Positions 7,375-14,429 of a stretch of 19,555 bases of DNA are shown in pieces. Each line of letters begins with the position of its first letter. The first letter of the stretch is position 1. A model generated the notes under the pieces. It saw nothing but the letters and a program-made list of their open reading frames with translations, was not told the DNA's origin and searched no databases. Origin of the DNA: Caldifarciminota bacterium (lineage in GTDB: Bacteria > WOR-3 > Hydrothermia > UBA1063 > CAJXJZ01); NCBI GenBank assembly GCA_027073945.1, contig JALTEL010000425.1, positions 1 through 19,555 of the forward strand, written 5' to 3'. The translations under genes were made by a program, and so were the position numbers.

Positions 7375-7892
7375 GCATTACTCTGGATCCCCTGCTGAAC
7401 CCCAGTCCCATTCTTACACAGGCCCAGTTGTACGCACTCGCATTCCTTATTGGCTCATTTGCAGTGGCCGCACTGAGCGACATAAAGCACCTCTCAGCAC
7501 CCGTGGAGTTCCCCGAGATCTGGTTTCTTGCAATAGTGTTTCTGGTGGCCCTCGACATTTATAGAATAAATGATACTGGGCTCTCCATAACCCTACCGGC
7601 CAAGTGGCTCCTTATCGCTCTTTTGTCTGCGTTGTCCTATCGGCCAATTGGAATACTCTTCAAACTGGAGATATCCGATGTTCTTGCAATCGCGGCAGTA
7701 ATGGCCCTTCTGAATCCATTGCTGCTGATATTCTTCTTTATTCTTCTGAAACTGCTGACAATTCTCCTTGGGCCGGTTCTGGTTAGGCTCTTCGGGAAGA
7801 GAGAGGCGTATCCGTTCATGCCTATTGTTCTGCTGGCGAGCATGGGTGTGTTCTTTTTGGGAACATATTTAATCAACACACAATGGACATGA
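7368..7892 (+). CDS. A24-like prepilin/preflagellin peptidase family membrane protein, divergent
   Basis: 174 residues. I chose ATG 7368, which overlaps the previous stop (ATGGTAA), over a GTG at 7356. Several hydrophobic segments (residues ~20-37, 51-64, 80-92, 101-137, 149-169) indicate a polytopic membrane protein. D38 in ALSDIKHLSAP, followed by EFPEIWF, matches the first aspartate motif of A24 aspartic peptidases (SDxxxRxIxN...W). D104 in KLEISDVLAIA stands where the second aspartate (GxGD) is expected, and YPFMPIVLLASMG matches the late IPFxPFxxxG segment. These enzymes cleave class III signal peptides of archaellins and pilins at the membrane. The GxG before the second aspartate is missing, so activity is uncertain. 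It converges on the next gene with a 6-nt gap. Confidence 0.75.
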   Translation: MVSITLDPLLNPSPILTQAQLYALAFLIGSFAVAALSDIKHLSAPVEFPEIWFLAIVFLVALDIYRINDTGLSITLPAKWLLIALLSALSYRPIGILFKLEISDVLAIAAVMALLNPLLLIFFFILLKLLTILLGPVLVRLFGKREAYPFMPIVLLASMGVFFLGTYLINTQWT

Positions 7893-7898
7893 TCCTAC

Positions 7899-9446
7899 CT
7901 AAACATAGTGAGGATAAATTATATATGTTTCCGCACCCTCCCCCCCATTAGCTCTGAACTCTACCACCCATCTATCTCTATGAGATCCCTTCTTAGCTAT
8001 CAAACCCCATAAAATCACACATAATGACTTCTTAACTAGGATTTGTTCATAGGTTCTATTGTCGTTTTCTCTATCATCCTCTTCCACTCTAAATGTTGCT
8101 CTTTCCTTCTTTCCTCCAAAGAGTCTGTCTAGTGCAGGATAGGTTTCTGCAAAGCAATTCTGTTTCTTCTTCCAAAATTGCTTCTTTACCAGTAACGTCA
8201 TGATAGCAATTGCGAGCCATATAACCGGCTGGCTCCAAGGCAATAATAAAATTGGTTGTAGGTATGGGGAAAGAAATGTGTAGGGATCTGCATACTTTAC
8301 ATAACCCATAAAAACAGCACTTATGGCTGGAGTTATTTTCACCACAAGAGTTGAAGCCCTTAAATAATTGTAATCCTCCGGATCTATAGCAAAAAAGAAG
8401 ACTCCAGAACCTGCCAATACGCCGAGAAATATCAAAAATAGTTCTACACTCTCAAAAAGTTTCTCAAAATCGCGTAAGGAGTACGCCTCTAAAAAGAAGT
8501 ACATGACGCTCCATACTATGATGCTTACCGAAGCAAGTTCAAAACGATGTCTTCTCAGTATCATGTCAGACTTTACCTTTGGGAGGAGGGACAGAACTGT
8601 AGAAACTAAGACTGAAACAGTTAAAGAAAGGAATAGAGCGCTTTCAGCCCCGTTATCATTATTGCCAAATAGGATTAATGAAGACAGAAACGGTAGGATA
8701 ACAAGTAATAGGGCGTAGAAAAACATTCTGAAGGAATGCTCCATTTGGTTCCCGATATCTGCCTCAGCTTCCACAAGGCGTGAATAATTGGCATCGATAT
8801 TCTTAAAGAATTCCTCCATAAAAGCTGGGACAACTTGATGATTTTTGGCATAATCTCTATGCATTTTGGCATAGCTTCTGAATACTTTCCTCGGAGAGTC
8901 TAGTTTATTAAGAATTTTCTCTAGTTGATTTTCATCTGCCGGGCTGATATGATTTATTAATATTATGTAATTGTCAAACACAGCGATGTCCGCTTGGTTA
9001 TTTGCAATGTTATCAAAAGCATTAGGCCATACCCCATGAATCTCTTCCTTACTGATTATGCCTTTCCCAAAAACATTGAATAGAAAGTCGGGTATGTTTG
9101 CATTTGGGATGCCGATTTCAAGGGCTCTGACTATTTTGGGCATGTACTTAGAAAAATCTTCAGCAACTTCTATGTGGATGTTGGCAGTAAAGTGCTCGTC
9201 ATTGAACTGCGGATTACTAAATGAAATATTGATAAGCATTTCATTTTCGGCTTTTACTGTTATTTCTGGACGATTAAGTTCGTTAGCATAATTATTTATT
9301 ATGTCCTGAAAATATCTGATGTTGAAATCCCCAATATTATTGGGGTATACATCATATAAATTTCTCAGACCATCTATTGCATTCCCGATCTCTCTTAACT
9401 TTGTATTCTCTATTGTTAGATTATCCCCATCTATATCCAATATCAT
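7899..9446 (-). CDS. Six-TM membrane protein with large soluble ends; last gene of the GTPase cluster (possible effector)
   Basis: About 515 residues from ATG 9446, which overlaps the upstream stop as ATGA; a TTG at 9458 would add four residues. The first ~240 residues are soluble, alpha/beta then helical (KIVRALEIGIP, YAKMHRDYAKNHQVVPAFMEEFFK). About six TM segments follow, at roughly 240-260, 268-288, 303-321, 334-354, 365-383 and 397-419. A basic C-terminal soluble domain of ~95 residues ends HYV. I do not recognise the family. Translational coupling to the coiled-coil gene makes it part of the same system. By analogy with other membrane-ended conflict or signalling operons it may be the membrane-acting output, but that is inference. 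Confidence 0.85.
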   Translation of the reverse strand: MILDIDGDNLTIENTKLREIGNAIDGLRNLYDVYPNNIGDFNIRYFQDIINNYANELNRPEITVKAENEMLINISFSNPQFNDEHFTANIHIEVAEDFSKYMPKIVRALEIGIPNANIPDFLFNVFGKGIISKEEIHGVWPNAFDNIANNQADIAVFDNYIILINHISPADENQLEKILNKLDSPRKVFRSYAKMHRDYAKNHQVVPAFMEEFFKNIDANYSRLVEAEADIGNQMEHSFRMFFYALLLVILPFLSSLILFGNNDNGAESALFLSLTVSVLVSTVLSLLPKVKSDMILRRHRFELASVSIIVWSVMYFFLEAYSLRDFEKLFESVELFLIFLGVLAGSGVFFFAIDPEDYNYLRASTLVVKITPAISAVFMGYVKYADPYTFLSPYLQPILLLPWSQPVIWLAIAIMTLLVKKQFWKKKQNCFAETYPALDRLFGGKKERATFRVEEDDRENDNRTYEQILVKKSLCVILWGLIAKKGSHRDRWVVEFRANGGEGAETYIIYPHYV

Positions 9447-10651
9447 ATCACATCCCAATTTCTTGGCTCATTAATGGTCTGCCCACATAGGTTCGAAAAA
9501 AGTGAACGTCTCCGACGGCGATTTTTCTCATTCCACTCTGCCCAAACATTAAATATTATGTGCGCCATGGAATTGGGGAGCCAACGGCTCTTAGCTTCAA
9601 TTAATGTAACATTTGCAACAAAAGAATTATCCTGACTTATGAATTTGAAAACAACCACGCTATCATCTTCAGTCATAGAGGAAGATACATCCGTATGTCT
9701 CTTTACAAAGCTATTCATTCCTCTCTTGACAGCTTCTTTATTTAATTTAATTTCTTGATTATGTGACACCCCTCTTAACTCATTCTCCTTTATAATTTTA
9801 GCAGAAATAGGATTGTTTACCACTATTTCTGGATGAGTTTGTACAACCTCGATAATCTTATCTGGCAGTAATGCCAAAACATTGATAATATTGCTGTTCA
9901 TGTGGGTTAGGTCTTTTGAAATTCCTTCAATGGCCTCCAGAAGTCTTTCTAGTTTTTCGATTTCGTTAGATTGATTCTTCTCTAATATGGGCTTTAGTGC
10001 TTCAAGTATATCATTCATACTATCCTCCGGAATGGTTTTCATCATTTCGACAAACTTCTTTTTTGTATTATCCGATAGTTCTCTCATAGAATCATCCAGA
10101 AGTTTTATTTGTTTAAGAACCTCATGAAAACGAGAAATAAATAGTGAGGACATGGACGAAATCTCTTCTAGACTCTTTTCTGTGTTCTTCAGAGTCTCTG
10201 CGCCTACTACTGCAGATTTTTTTTGCATTTCCAATATGGAAATCACATATGAGAACGTCATGTTTTGAAGGGAAATCAGTTGTTCATTTTGGAACGATAA
10301 AGCGTTAAACTGAGATTCAAACCAATCCTGATCTGACTGAAGAGTTTTTATTACCTTTTTTGACTGAACTATATCCAGTCCTTCTGTCAACTCATCTTTA
10401 TTTTTCTCTATTTCCTCTAATTGCCCAACCAGATTATCTTCTTCCACACCTTCAAGCTTCAGGGTTTTCAGTATGTCTTCCTTAAATCTCAGAATTAGAA
10501 GAGTGGCTATAACATCATCCTTAAACTCATTCTGATATTGATTCAACTTCTCCAATTCATTCCTAGCACTAGTTTTATCTAATCTGTATTTGGTGGATAG
10601 CCAGATTCTATACTCGTGCTCGATATCTTTGACATCAGTCACATTAAACAC
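9443..10651 (-). CDS. Coiled-coil protein of the GTPase cluster, unknown function
   Basis: About 402 residues from GTG 10651. A GTG at 10642 is an equally good start, because GGTG at 10649-10652 is spaced for it; the product would lose three residues. Residues ~30-270 are largely helical with coiled-coil heptads (QLEEIEKNKDELTEGLDIV, LEEISSMSSLFISRFHEVLK, IEKLERLLEAIEGISKDL). A smaller alpha/beta C-terminal domain (~305-375: DSVVVFKFIS, FVANVTLIEAKSRW, MAHIIFNVWAEW) follows, and a basic cluster RRRRR at 378-382. There is no TM segment or signal peptide. It begins 4 nt after the GAP1-like stop and overlaps the membrane-protein start, so it probably bridges the GTPase-side components and the membrane protein. 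No family recognised. Confidence 0.85.
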   Translation of the reverse strand: MFNVTDVKDIEHEYRIWLSTKYRLDKTSARNELEKLNQYQNEFKDDVIATLLILRFKEDILKTLKLEGVEEDNLVGQLEEIEKNKDELTEGLDIVQSKKVIKTLQSDQDWFESQFNALSFQNEQLISLQNMTFSYVISILEMQKKSAVVGAETLKNTEKSLEEISSMSSLFISRFHEVLKQIKLLDDSMRELSDNTKKKFVEMMKTIPEDSMNDILEALKPILEKNQSNEIEKLERLLEAIEGISKDLTHMNSNIINVLALLPDKIIEVVQTHPEIVVNNPISAKIIKENELRGVSHNQEIKLNKEAVKRGMNSFVKRHTDVSSSMTEDDSVVVFKFISQDNSFVANVTLIEAKSRWLPNSMAHIIFNVWAEWNEKNRRRRRSLFSNLCGQTINEPRNWDVI

Positions 10652-10655
10652 CTAT

Positions 10656-12122
10656 TTATTCCTTTGGAATTCCATTTTGTAGAAATCTAAGATTTCTACG
10701 TTTATCTTTAATTGTTTTATTGATAGCGACTCTAATTTTTTGCACATTGTCAATACACTCTTCTAAGTTATCTATTTTCTTTAAACAGTTAGAGATGTCA
10801 ACACTTGGCTGTCCGACCTTCGCAAGATCATGTTTTATCGTTTCTAATTCATCCTCAATAGCCATCTTCAAATGTTCTAAATCATTATTAAATTTTTTCA
10901 CGGAATCACTGCCCATCAACTGCGTAATTTTTATATATATATTTTTTAAATTCTCGTCACACATCTTGGGAGGTGTATCGTTAGATTCCTTTACGCCTTT
11001 CAATTCATTAAGATTATTTTTTAACTCTTTTATGAGCGTGGCGGCATTTTCACGCTTTATTGAGCTTAGAGCCATTTTCATGAGCAGAGCCACCTGAAAT
11101 TTTTCTAAGAAATGTTTTTGTACTTTAAGTTTATATATAGCAGATTCTAGGTCTGCTCTCTCCATTTTCTCAATATGTATATCCTTCTTAATTATAGTTC
11201 TCTGATCTTCCAGAAACAATCTCATGTGTGAAATGAGAACGTCCCAATCTGCGTCAGGCTCCACCAATATTCGGGTTCCCTCCTTCTCATCTGGAACCAG
11301 AGCAAGATGGAGATTTTTAACATCACCCGAAGCAAATGTAGAGAAAAACAAAAGAGGTCCACCTTCTTGCAAAATATGGAGATAGAAAACTTCCAATACA
11401 GAATTCACTATTCCAATTACATTTCCATTGTTTACAGCTGGGATTTTCTTCACAAAAGGTTTCTTAGAAACATATGCATTGAATACTCTACTTAAAAGAA
11501 ACATGTTGAGCCCGTTTTCCAAATGCTTGACAACATCCCTACTCAACTTGATTCCAGTATAATCCACCCGATCATAAAATGCAAATATTTTATCATATTC
11601 GTTTGAAAAAAGTTCATTATAATCTCTAAATAAAAAGCTATTCTGTACCTCATTTAAAAAGGCAAAACCTTTTGGAACCTTCTTAATCACCAGTTCAATA
11701 GGCGCAGGTTCTAGCTTCTCGTAAAACTCAAAAACATCCCGGTATTTGTACGATAACTCAGCAAGCTCTTCTTTTAAAACAAAAGGATTTCTCCCGATTT
11801 TATGTAGATCATCACTATTGAGGATAAAGATATGTGAATAATACCTTTTTCTACCAACACGATCTTTTCCATTTTGAATGATGTTTGCAAATACATACTT
11901 ATCCTCTTTGAGACTGAAAAATGCATATCCGGAACTGCCTTCTTCTGGAAATCTTTGAGCATAAGTCAATTTGGACGTTATTATCCCTTTTTCACCCTTT
12001 GTAAAATCTCCAGAATACGCAACAAGCTGATTATCACTTCGATTTGGGAATTCGCGTGATTGGCCCCATGTGTATATCGCCTGTTGAAGATTTAGTCTAA
12101 CCACATCCTCTGGTTCAATCAT
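10656..12122 (-). CDS. GTPase-associated protein with GAP1-N2-like N-terminal domain
   Basis: 488 residues. The first ~125 residues carry the pattern I associate with the N-terminal domain of GTPase-associated protein 1: QQAIYTWGQSREF near the start, then GYAFFSLKEDKYVFANI, then the histidine-containing strand GRKRYYSHIFILNSDDL and RNPFVLKEEL. In the reported GTPase-centred conflict systems this domain occurs next to double-GTPase-type proteins, and here the upstream neighbour is indeed a P-loop GTPase-like gene. The rest is alpha/beta (~130-300, including GPLLFFSTFASGD), then a helical and partly coiled-coil C-terminus (KELKNNLNELKGVKES, DDELETIKHDLAKV-like). The ATG lies 2 nt after the GTPase stop with GGGGGTGG ahead of it. 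The role is probably GTPase partner or regulator; this is by-eye homology. Confidence 0.85.
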   Translation of the reverse strand: MIEPEDVVRLNLQQAIYTWGQSREFPNRSDNQLVAYSGDFTKGEKGIITSKLTYAQRFPEEGSSGYAFFSLKEDKYVFANIIQNGKDRVGRKRYYSHIFILNSDDLHKIGRNPFVLKEELAELSYKYRDVFEFYEKLEPAPIELVIKKVPKGFAFLNEVQNSFLFRDYNELFSNEYDKIFAFYDRVDYTGIKLSRDVVKHLENGLNMFLLSRVFNAYVSKKPFVKKIPAVNNGNVIGIVNSVLEVFYLHILQEGGPLLFFSTFASGDVKNLHLALVPDEKEGTRILVEPDADWDVLISHMRLFLEDQRTIIKKDIHIEKMERADLESAIYKLKVQKHFLEKFQVALLMKMALSSIKRENAATLIKELKNNLNELKGVKESNDTPPKMCDENLKNIYIKITQLMGSDSVKKFNNDLEHLKMAIEDELETIKHDLAKVGQPSVDISNCLKKIDNLEECIDNVQKIRVAINKTIKDKRRNLRFLQNGIPKE

Positions 12123-12250
12123 ACCTATTCCACCCCCAGATTATCCAGCTCCAAGACCCAAATCAATGGCTCGAAGACCCTATAGGGTATCCATTCGCCC
12201 TGATATCCTTGTATTCCTCTTGCCTGTAGCCCTGTAGCACTAACCGGAAA
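12118..12250. repeat. 3' block of the GTPase tandem duplication, copy 1
   Basis: This 133-bp block matches 13368-13500 at offset 1250, with two mismatches that I can see. It encodes the C-terminal ~40 residues of the GTPase, the stop, and the first bases of the GAP1-like gene. The change of offset from 1259 to 1250 shows a net 9-bp length difference in the diverged middle. Confidence 0.9.
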
Positions 12251-13153
12251 AATCCTGACCTCTATTCCCTCTTCGCCTCCCTCTTTGATTTCTTCAACCC
12301 GTCTCCTGACGAAATTAAATGGATAAAAAAGCATCATCTCATCCGGACCAAAATTATGACCTATTGGCCGATTCCTATCATCTAACTTGAAATAATTCAA
12401 AAACTCAAAATTATTTCCTTGAAGAATAGGGGTGCTCTTATATCTACGCCTCACTTTTTGGACAAAATCCCTATAGTTCTCGTTGAGCAGCCCATCCATT
12501 TTGGGGATGACTATGGCAACCTTCCTTAACTGCTCCAATAGAAGATTGGAATGTGTTAGAAGATTCGGTGGGATAGTCTGATTGATTAGATAATGAACAA
12601 AATTATCTATATCAACTTCTGAATCGCGATCAAAGTTAAAGCCACCAAATAGGTCGACGAAAATTAGAATTGCATCTGATTCGCCAAAGACTTTCTGAAA
12701 CAGGCTAAAAGCATCTGTTCCATTTCTTTGATATTGCCCCGCCTCAAGCATTTTGAAAATGTCATCCCCCGCAAAATCCCAGAGTATAAGATTATGCGAT
12801 TCCCTCGGAAATTGTGCATTGTTTGGGACTATCTTAAGGTTAAAATTCCGGCTCATGAGCCTGGCAATGCAATCCGTTATATTCTCTCCCTGTTCGCACT
12901 CAGCAAGCATTTGAGCAATGGTGTTTTCATCACGATTTATATTGAAATCCTCATTGCCTAGAATTTGCATGGTTCCGAGTGGGTTTTCAAAGATTGGTTG
13001 TTGATTCCCATGGTCTTCGATAACGATGTGGTTTTCTTCTAGGAATTCTACATATTCTCCCGCTGCGCTTGCAGGCTCTATGACCTGGCGAAGCAAGGAC
13101 TGCATGTACCAAGACTTCCCTGAGCCTGATGAACCGATGAGTCCAATATTCAT
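12125..13153 (-). CDS. Small-GTPase-like P-loop protein, copy 1 (downstream)
   Basis: 342 residues from ATG 13153; AGGAGGTAAT directly upstream fixes this start and argues against the longer frame from 13207. G1/Walker A is GSSGSGKS (7-14), G3 is D126-F-A-G129 after the hydrophobic strand LILW, a strand AILIFVDL follows, G4 is PKMD (217-220; K and D kept, N/T replaced by P), and G5 is SAT at 305-307. This is a complete, atypical TRAFAC-like set, resembling the double-GTPase families found beside GAP1 proteins. There is no TM segment. The first ~187 residues and the last ~40 are almost identical to copy 2, and the segment between differs. It is followed 2 nt later by the GAP1-like gene. It is likely the nucleotide-dependent switch of the system. 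Confidence 0.88.
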   Translation of the reverse strand: MNIGLIGSSGSGKSWYMQSLLRQVIEPASAAGEYVEFLEENHIVIEDHGNQQPIFENPLGTMQILGNEDFNINRDENTIAQMLAECEQGENITDCIARLMSRNFNLKIVPNNAQFPRESHNLILWDFAGDDIFKMLEAGQYQRNGTDAFSLFQKVFGESDAILIFVDLFGGFNFDRDSEVDIDNFVHYLINQTIPPNLLTHSNLLLEQLRKVAIVIPKMDGLLNENYRDFVQKVRRRYKSTPILQGNNFEFLNYFKLDDRNRPIGHNFGPDEMMLFYPFNFVRRRVEEIKEGGEEGIEVRIFPVSATGLQARGIQGYQGEWIPYRVFEPLIWVLELDNLGVE

Positions 13154-13166
13154 TTCTATTACCTCC
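12594..13166. repeat. 5' block of the GTPase tandem duplication, copy 1
   Basis: This 573-bp block matches 13853-14425 at a constant offset of 1259. I see about six mismatches, all in the last ~110 bases (13066-13158). The first ~470 bases appear identical, including third codon positions. Identity stops sharply at 12594. Confidence 0.9.
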
Positions 13167-13374
13167 TGTTGTATAGGAAGTTTAAGTCCCCATGTATTAC
13201 TGGGCAAGAGTGTACAGCTTCTGATATATTACTTAGCCAACATTTCTCTGAGATAGGATATCATGAGAGTATAAAGACTTTTTCCTATCCAACATTAAAG
13301 CATCTAAATTTACTTGGAAGTAGCAGTCAAATCTGCAACCGTTTCTATATAACACATCGTCGCACCCATCATAC
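13154..13374 (-). promoter_or_regulatory. Spacer between the GTPase copies with candidate internal promoters and a vestigial gene start
   Basis: This 221-bp spacer holds three minus-strand TATA-like sites: TTATATA at 13346-13352, CTTTATA at 13270-13276 and AATATAT around 13224-13230. Any of these could start a transcript for copy 1 and the downstream genes separately from the surface protein and copy 2. Immediately after the copy 2 stop the sequence GGTATGAT matches the start of the GAP1-like gene and then diverges. A 20-codon frame (MMGATMCYIETV...) runs from there to a TAA. Confidence 0.4.
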
Positions 13375-13500
13375 CTATTCCACCCCTAGATTATCCAGCT
13401 CCAAGACCCAAATCAATGGCTCGAAGACCCTATAGGGTATCCATTCGCCCTGATATCCTTGTATTCCTCTTGCCTGTAGCCCTGTGGCACTAACCGGAAA
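13368..13500. repeat. 3' block of the GTPase tandem duplication, copy 2
   Basis: Partner of 12118-12250. Its left end carries the duplicated first bases of the GAP1-like gene, which here lead nowhere. Confidence 0.9.
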
Positions 13501-14412
13501 GATTCTGAAATTTTCTACACCATCATTATTTTCAATGTGCATATTAATATTAGGCGCTTGTGCATCAAATAGGCTGAGCGGCCATATTGTCCCCAGATTA
13601 TTGGGGTTAAAATTATGACCTGTTGGCCGATTCCTATCATCTAAATTGAAATAATTCAAAAAATCAACATTATTACCTCTCAGAAATCCGCCATACCCTA
13701 AGATGCTCCTCACTTCTTGAACAAAATCCCTATAGTTCTTGTTGAGCAGCCCATCCATTTTGGGGATAACTAGGGCAACCTTCCTTAACTGCTCCAGGTA
13801 AAGATTGTTAGATATCAAAAGATGCGGGATTCTAGTCTGACGAGCTATCCCTTGAACAAAATTATCTATATCAACTTCTGAATCGCGATCAAAGTTAAAG
13901 CCACCAAATAGGTCGACGAAAATTAGAATTGCATCTGATTCGCCAAAGACTTTCTGAAACAGGCTAAAAGCATCTGTTCCATTTCTTTGATATTGCCCCG
14001 CCTCAAGCATTTTGAAAATGTCATCCCCCGCAAAATCCCAGAGTATAAGATTATGCGATTCCCTCGGAAATTGTGCATTGTTTGGGACTATCTTAAGGTT
14101 AAAATTCCGGCTCATGAGCCTGGCAATGCAATCCGTTATATTCTCTCCCTGTTCGCACTCAGCAAGCATTTGAGCAATGGTGTTTTCATCACGATTTATA
14201 TTGAAATCCTCATTGCCTAGAATTTGCATGGTTCCGAGTGGGTTTTCAAAGATTGGTTGTTGATTCCCATGGTCTTCGATAACGATGTGGTTTTCTTCTA
14301 GGAATTCTACATATTCTCCCGCTGCAATTGCAGGCTCTATGACCTGGCGGAGCAAGGACTGCATGTACCAAGACTTCCCTGAGCCTGATGAACCGACGAG
14401 TCCGATATTCAT
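13375..14412 (-). CDS. Small-GTPase-like P-loop protein, copy 2 (upstream)
   Basis: 345 residues from ATG 14412, fixed by GGAGGTAAT upstream (the ATG at 14427 is part of that leader). The G motifs are those of copy 1: GSSGSGKS, DFAG, PKMD and SAT. Residues 1-187 differ from copy 1 at only two positions (V6 for I, I29 for S) and the C-terminal ~45 residues are nearly the same. The stretch around residues 188-300 is clearly diverged, for example QGIARQTRIPHLLISNN, SILGYGGFLRGNN and TIWPLSLFDAQAPNINMHIE. The surface-protein stop lies only 17 nt upstream and the Shine-Dalgarno falls in that gap, so the two are co-transcribed. The pair may act as a heterodimer or as switches for two different partners. 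Confidence 0.88.
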   Translation of the reverse strand: MNIGLVGSSGSGKSWYMQSLLRQVIEPAIAAGEYVEFLEENHIVIEDHGNQQPIFENPLGTMQILGNEDFNINRDENTIAQMLAECEQGENITDCIARLMSRNFNLKIVPNNAQFPRESHNLILWDFAGDDIFKMLEAGQYQRNGTDAFSLFQKVFGESDAILIFVDLFGGFNFDRDSEVDIDNFVQGIARQTRIPHLLISNNLYLEQLRKVALVIPKMDGLLNKNYRDFVQEVRSILGYGGFLRGNNVDFLNYFNLDDRNRPTGHNFNPNNLGTIWPLSLFDAQAPNINMHIENNDGVENFRIFPVSATGLQARGIQGYQGEWIPYRVFEPLIWVLELDNLGVE

Positions 14413-14425
14413 TTGTATTACCTCC
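13853..14425. repeat. 5' block of the GTPase tandem duplication, copy 2
   Basis: Partner of 12594-13166. It encodes the P-loop, the DFAG motif and the following strand of copy 2, and includes the Shine-Dalgarno. Beyond 14425 the similarity ends as the surface-protein gene begins. Confidence 0.9.
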
Positions 14426-14429
14426 ATGT

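Noticed and set aside
12125..14412. Reading the GTPase-like pair as ABC or MoxR-type ATPases
   Set aside because: There is no ABC signature or second-region homology and no AAA sensor residues; the order GxxGSGKS, DxAG, xKxD, SAT fits a GTPase better.
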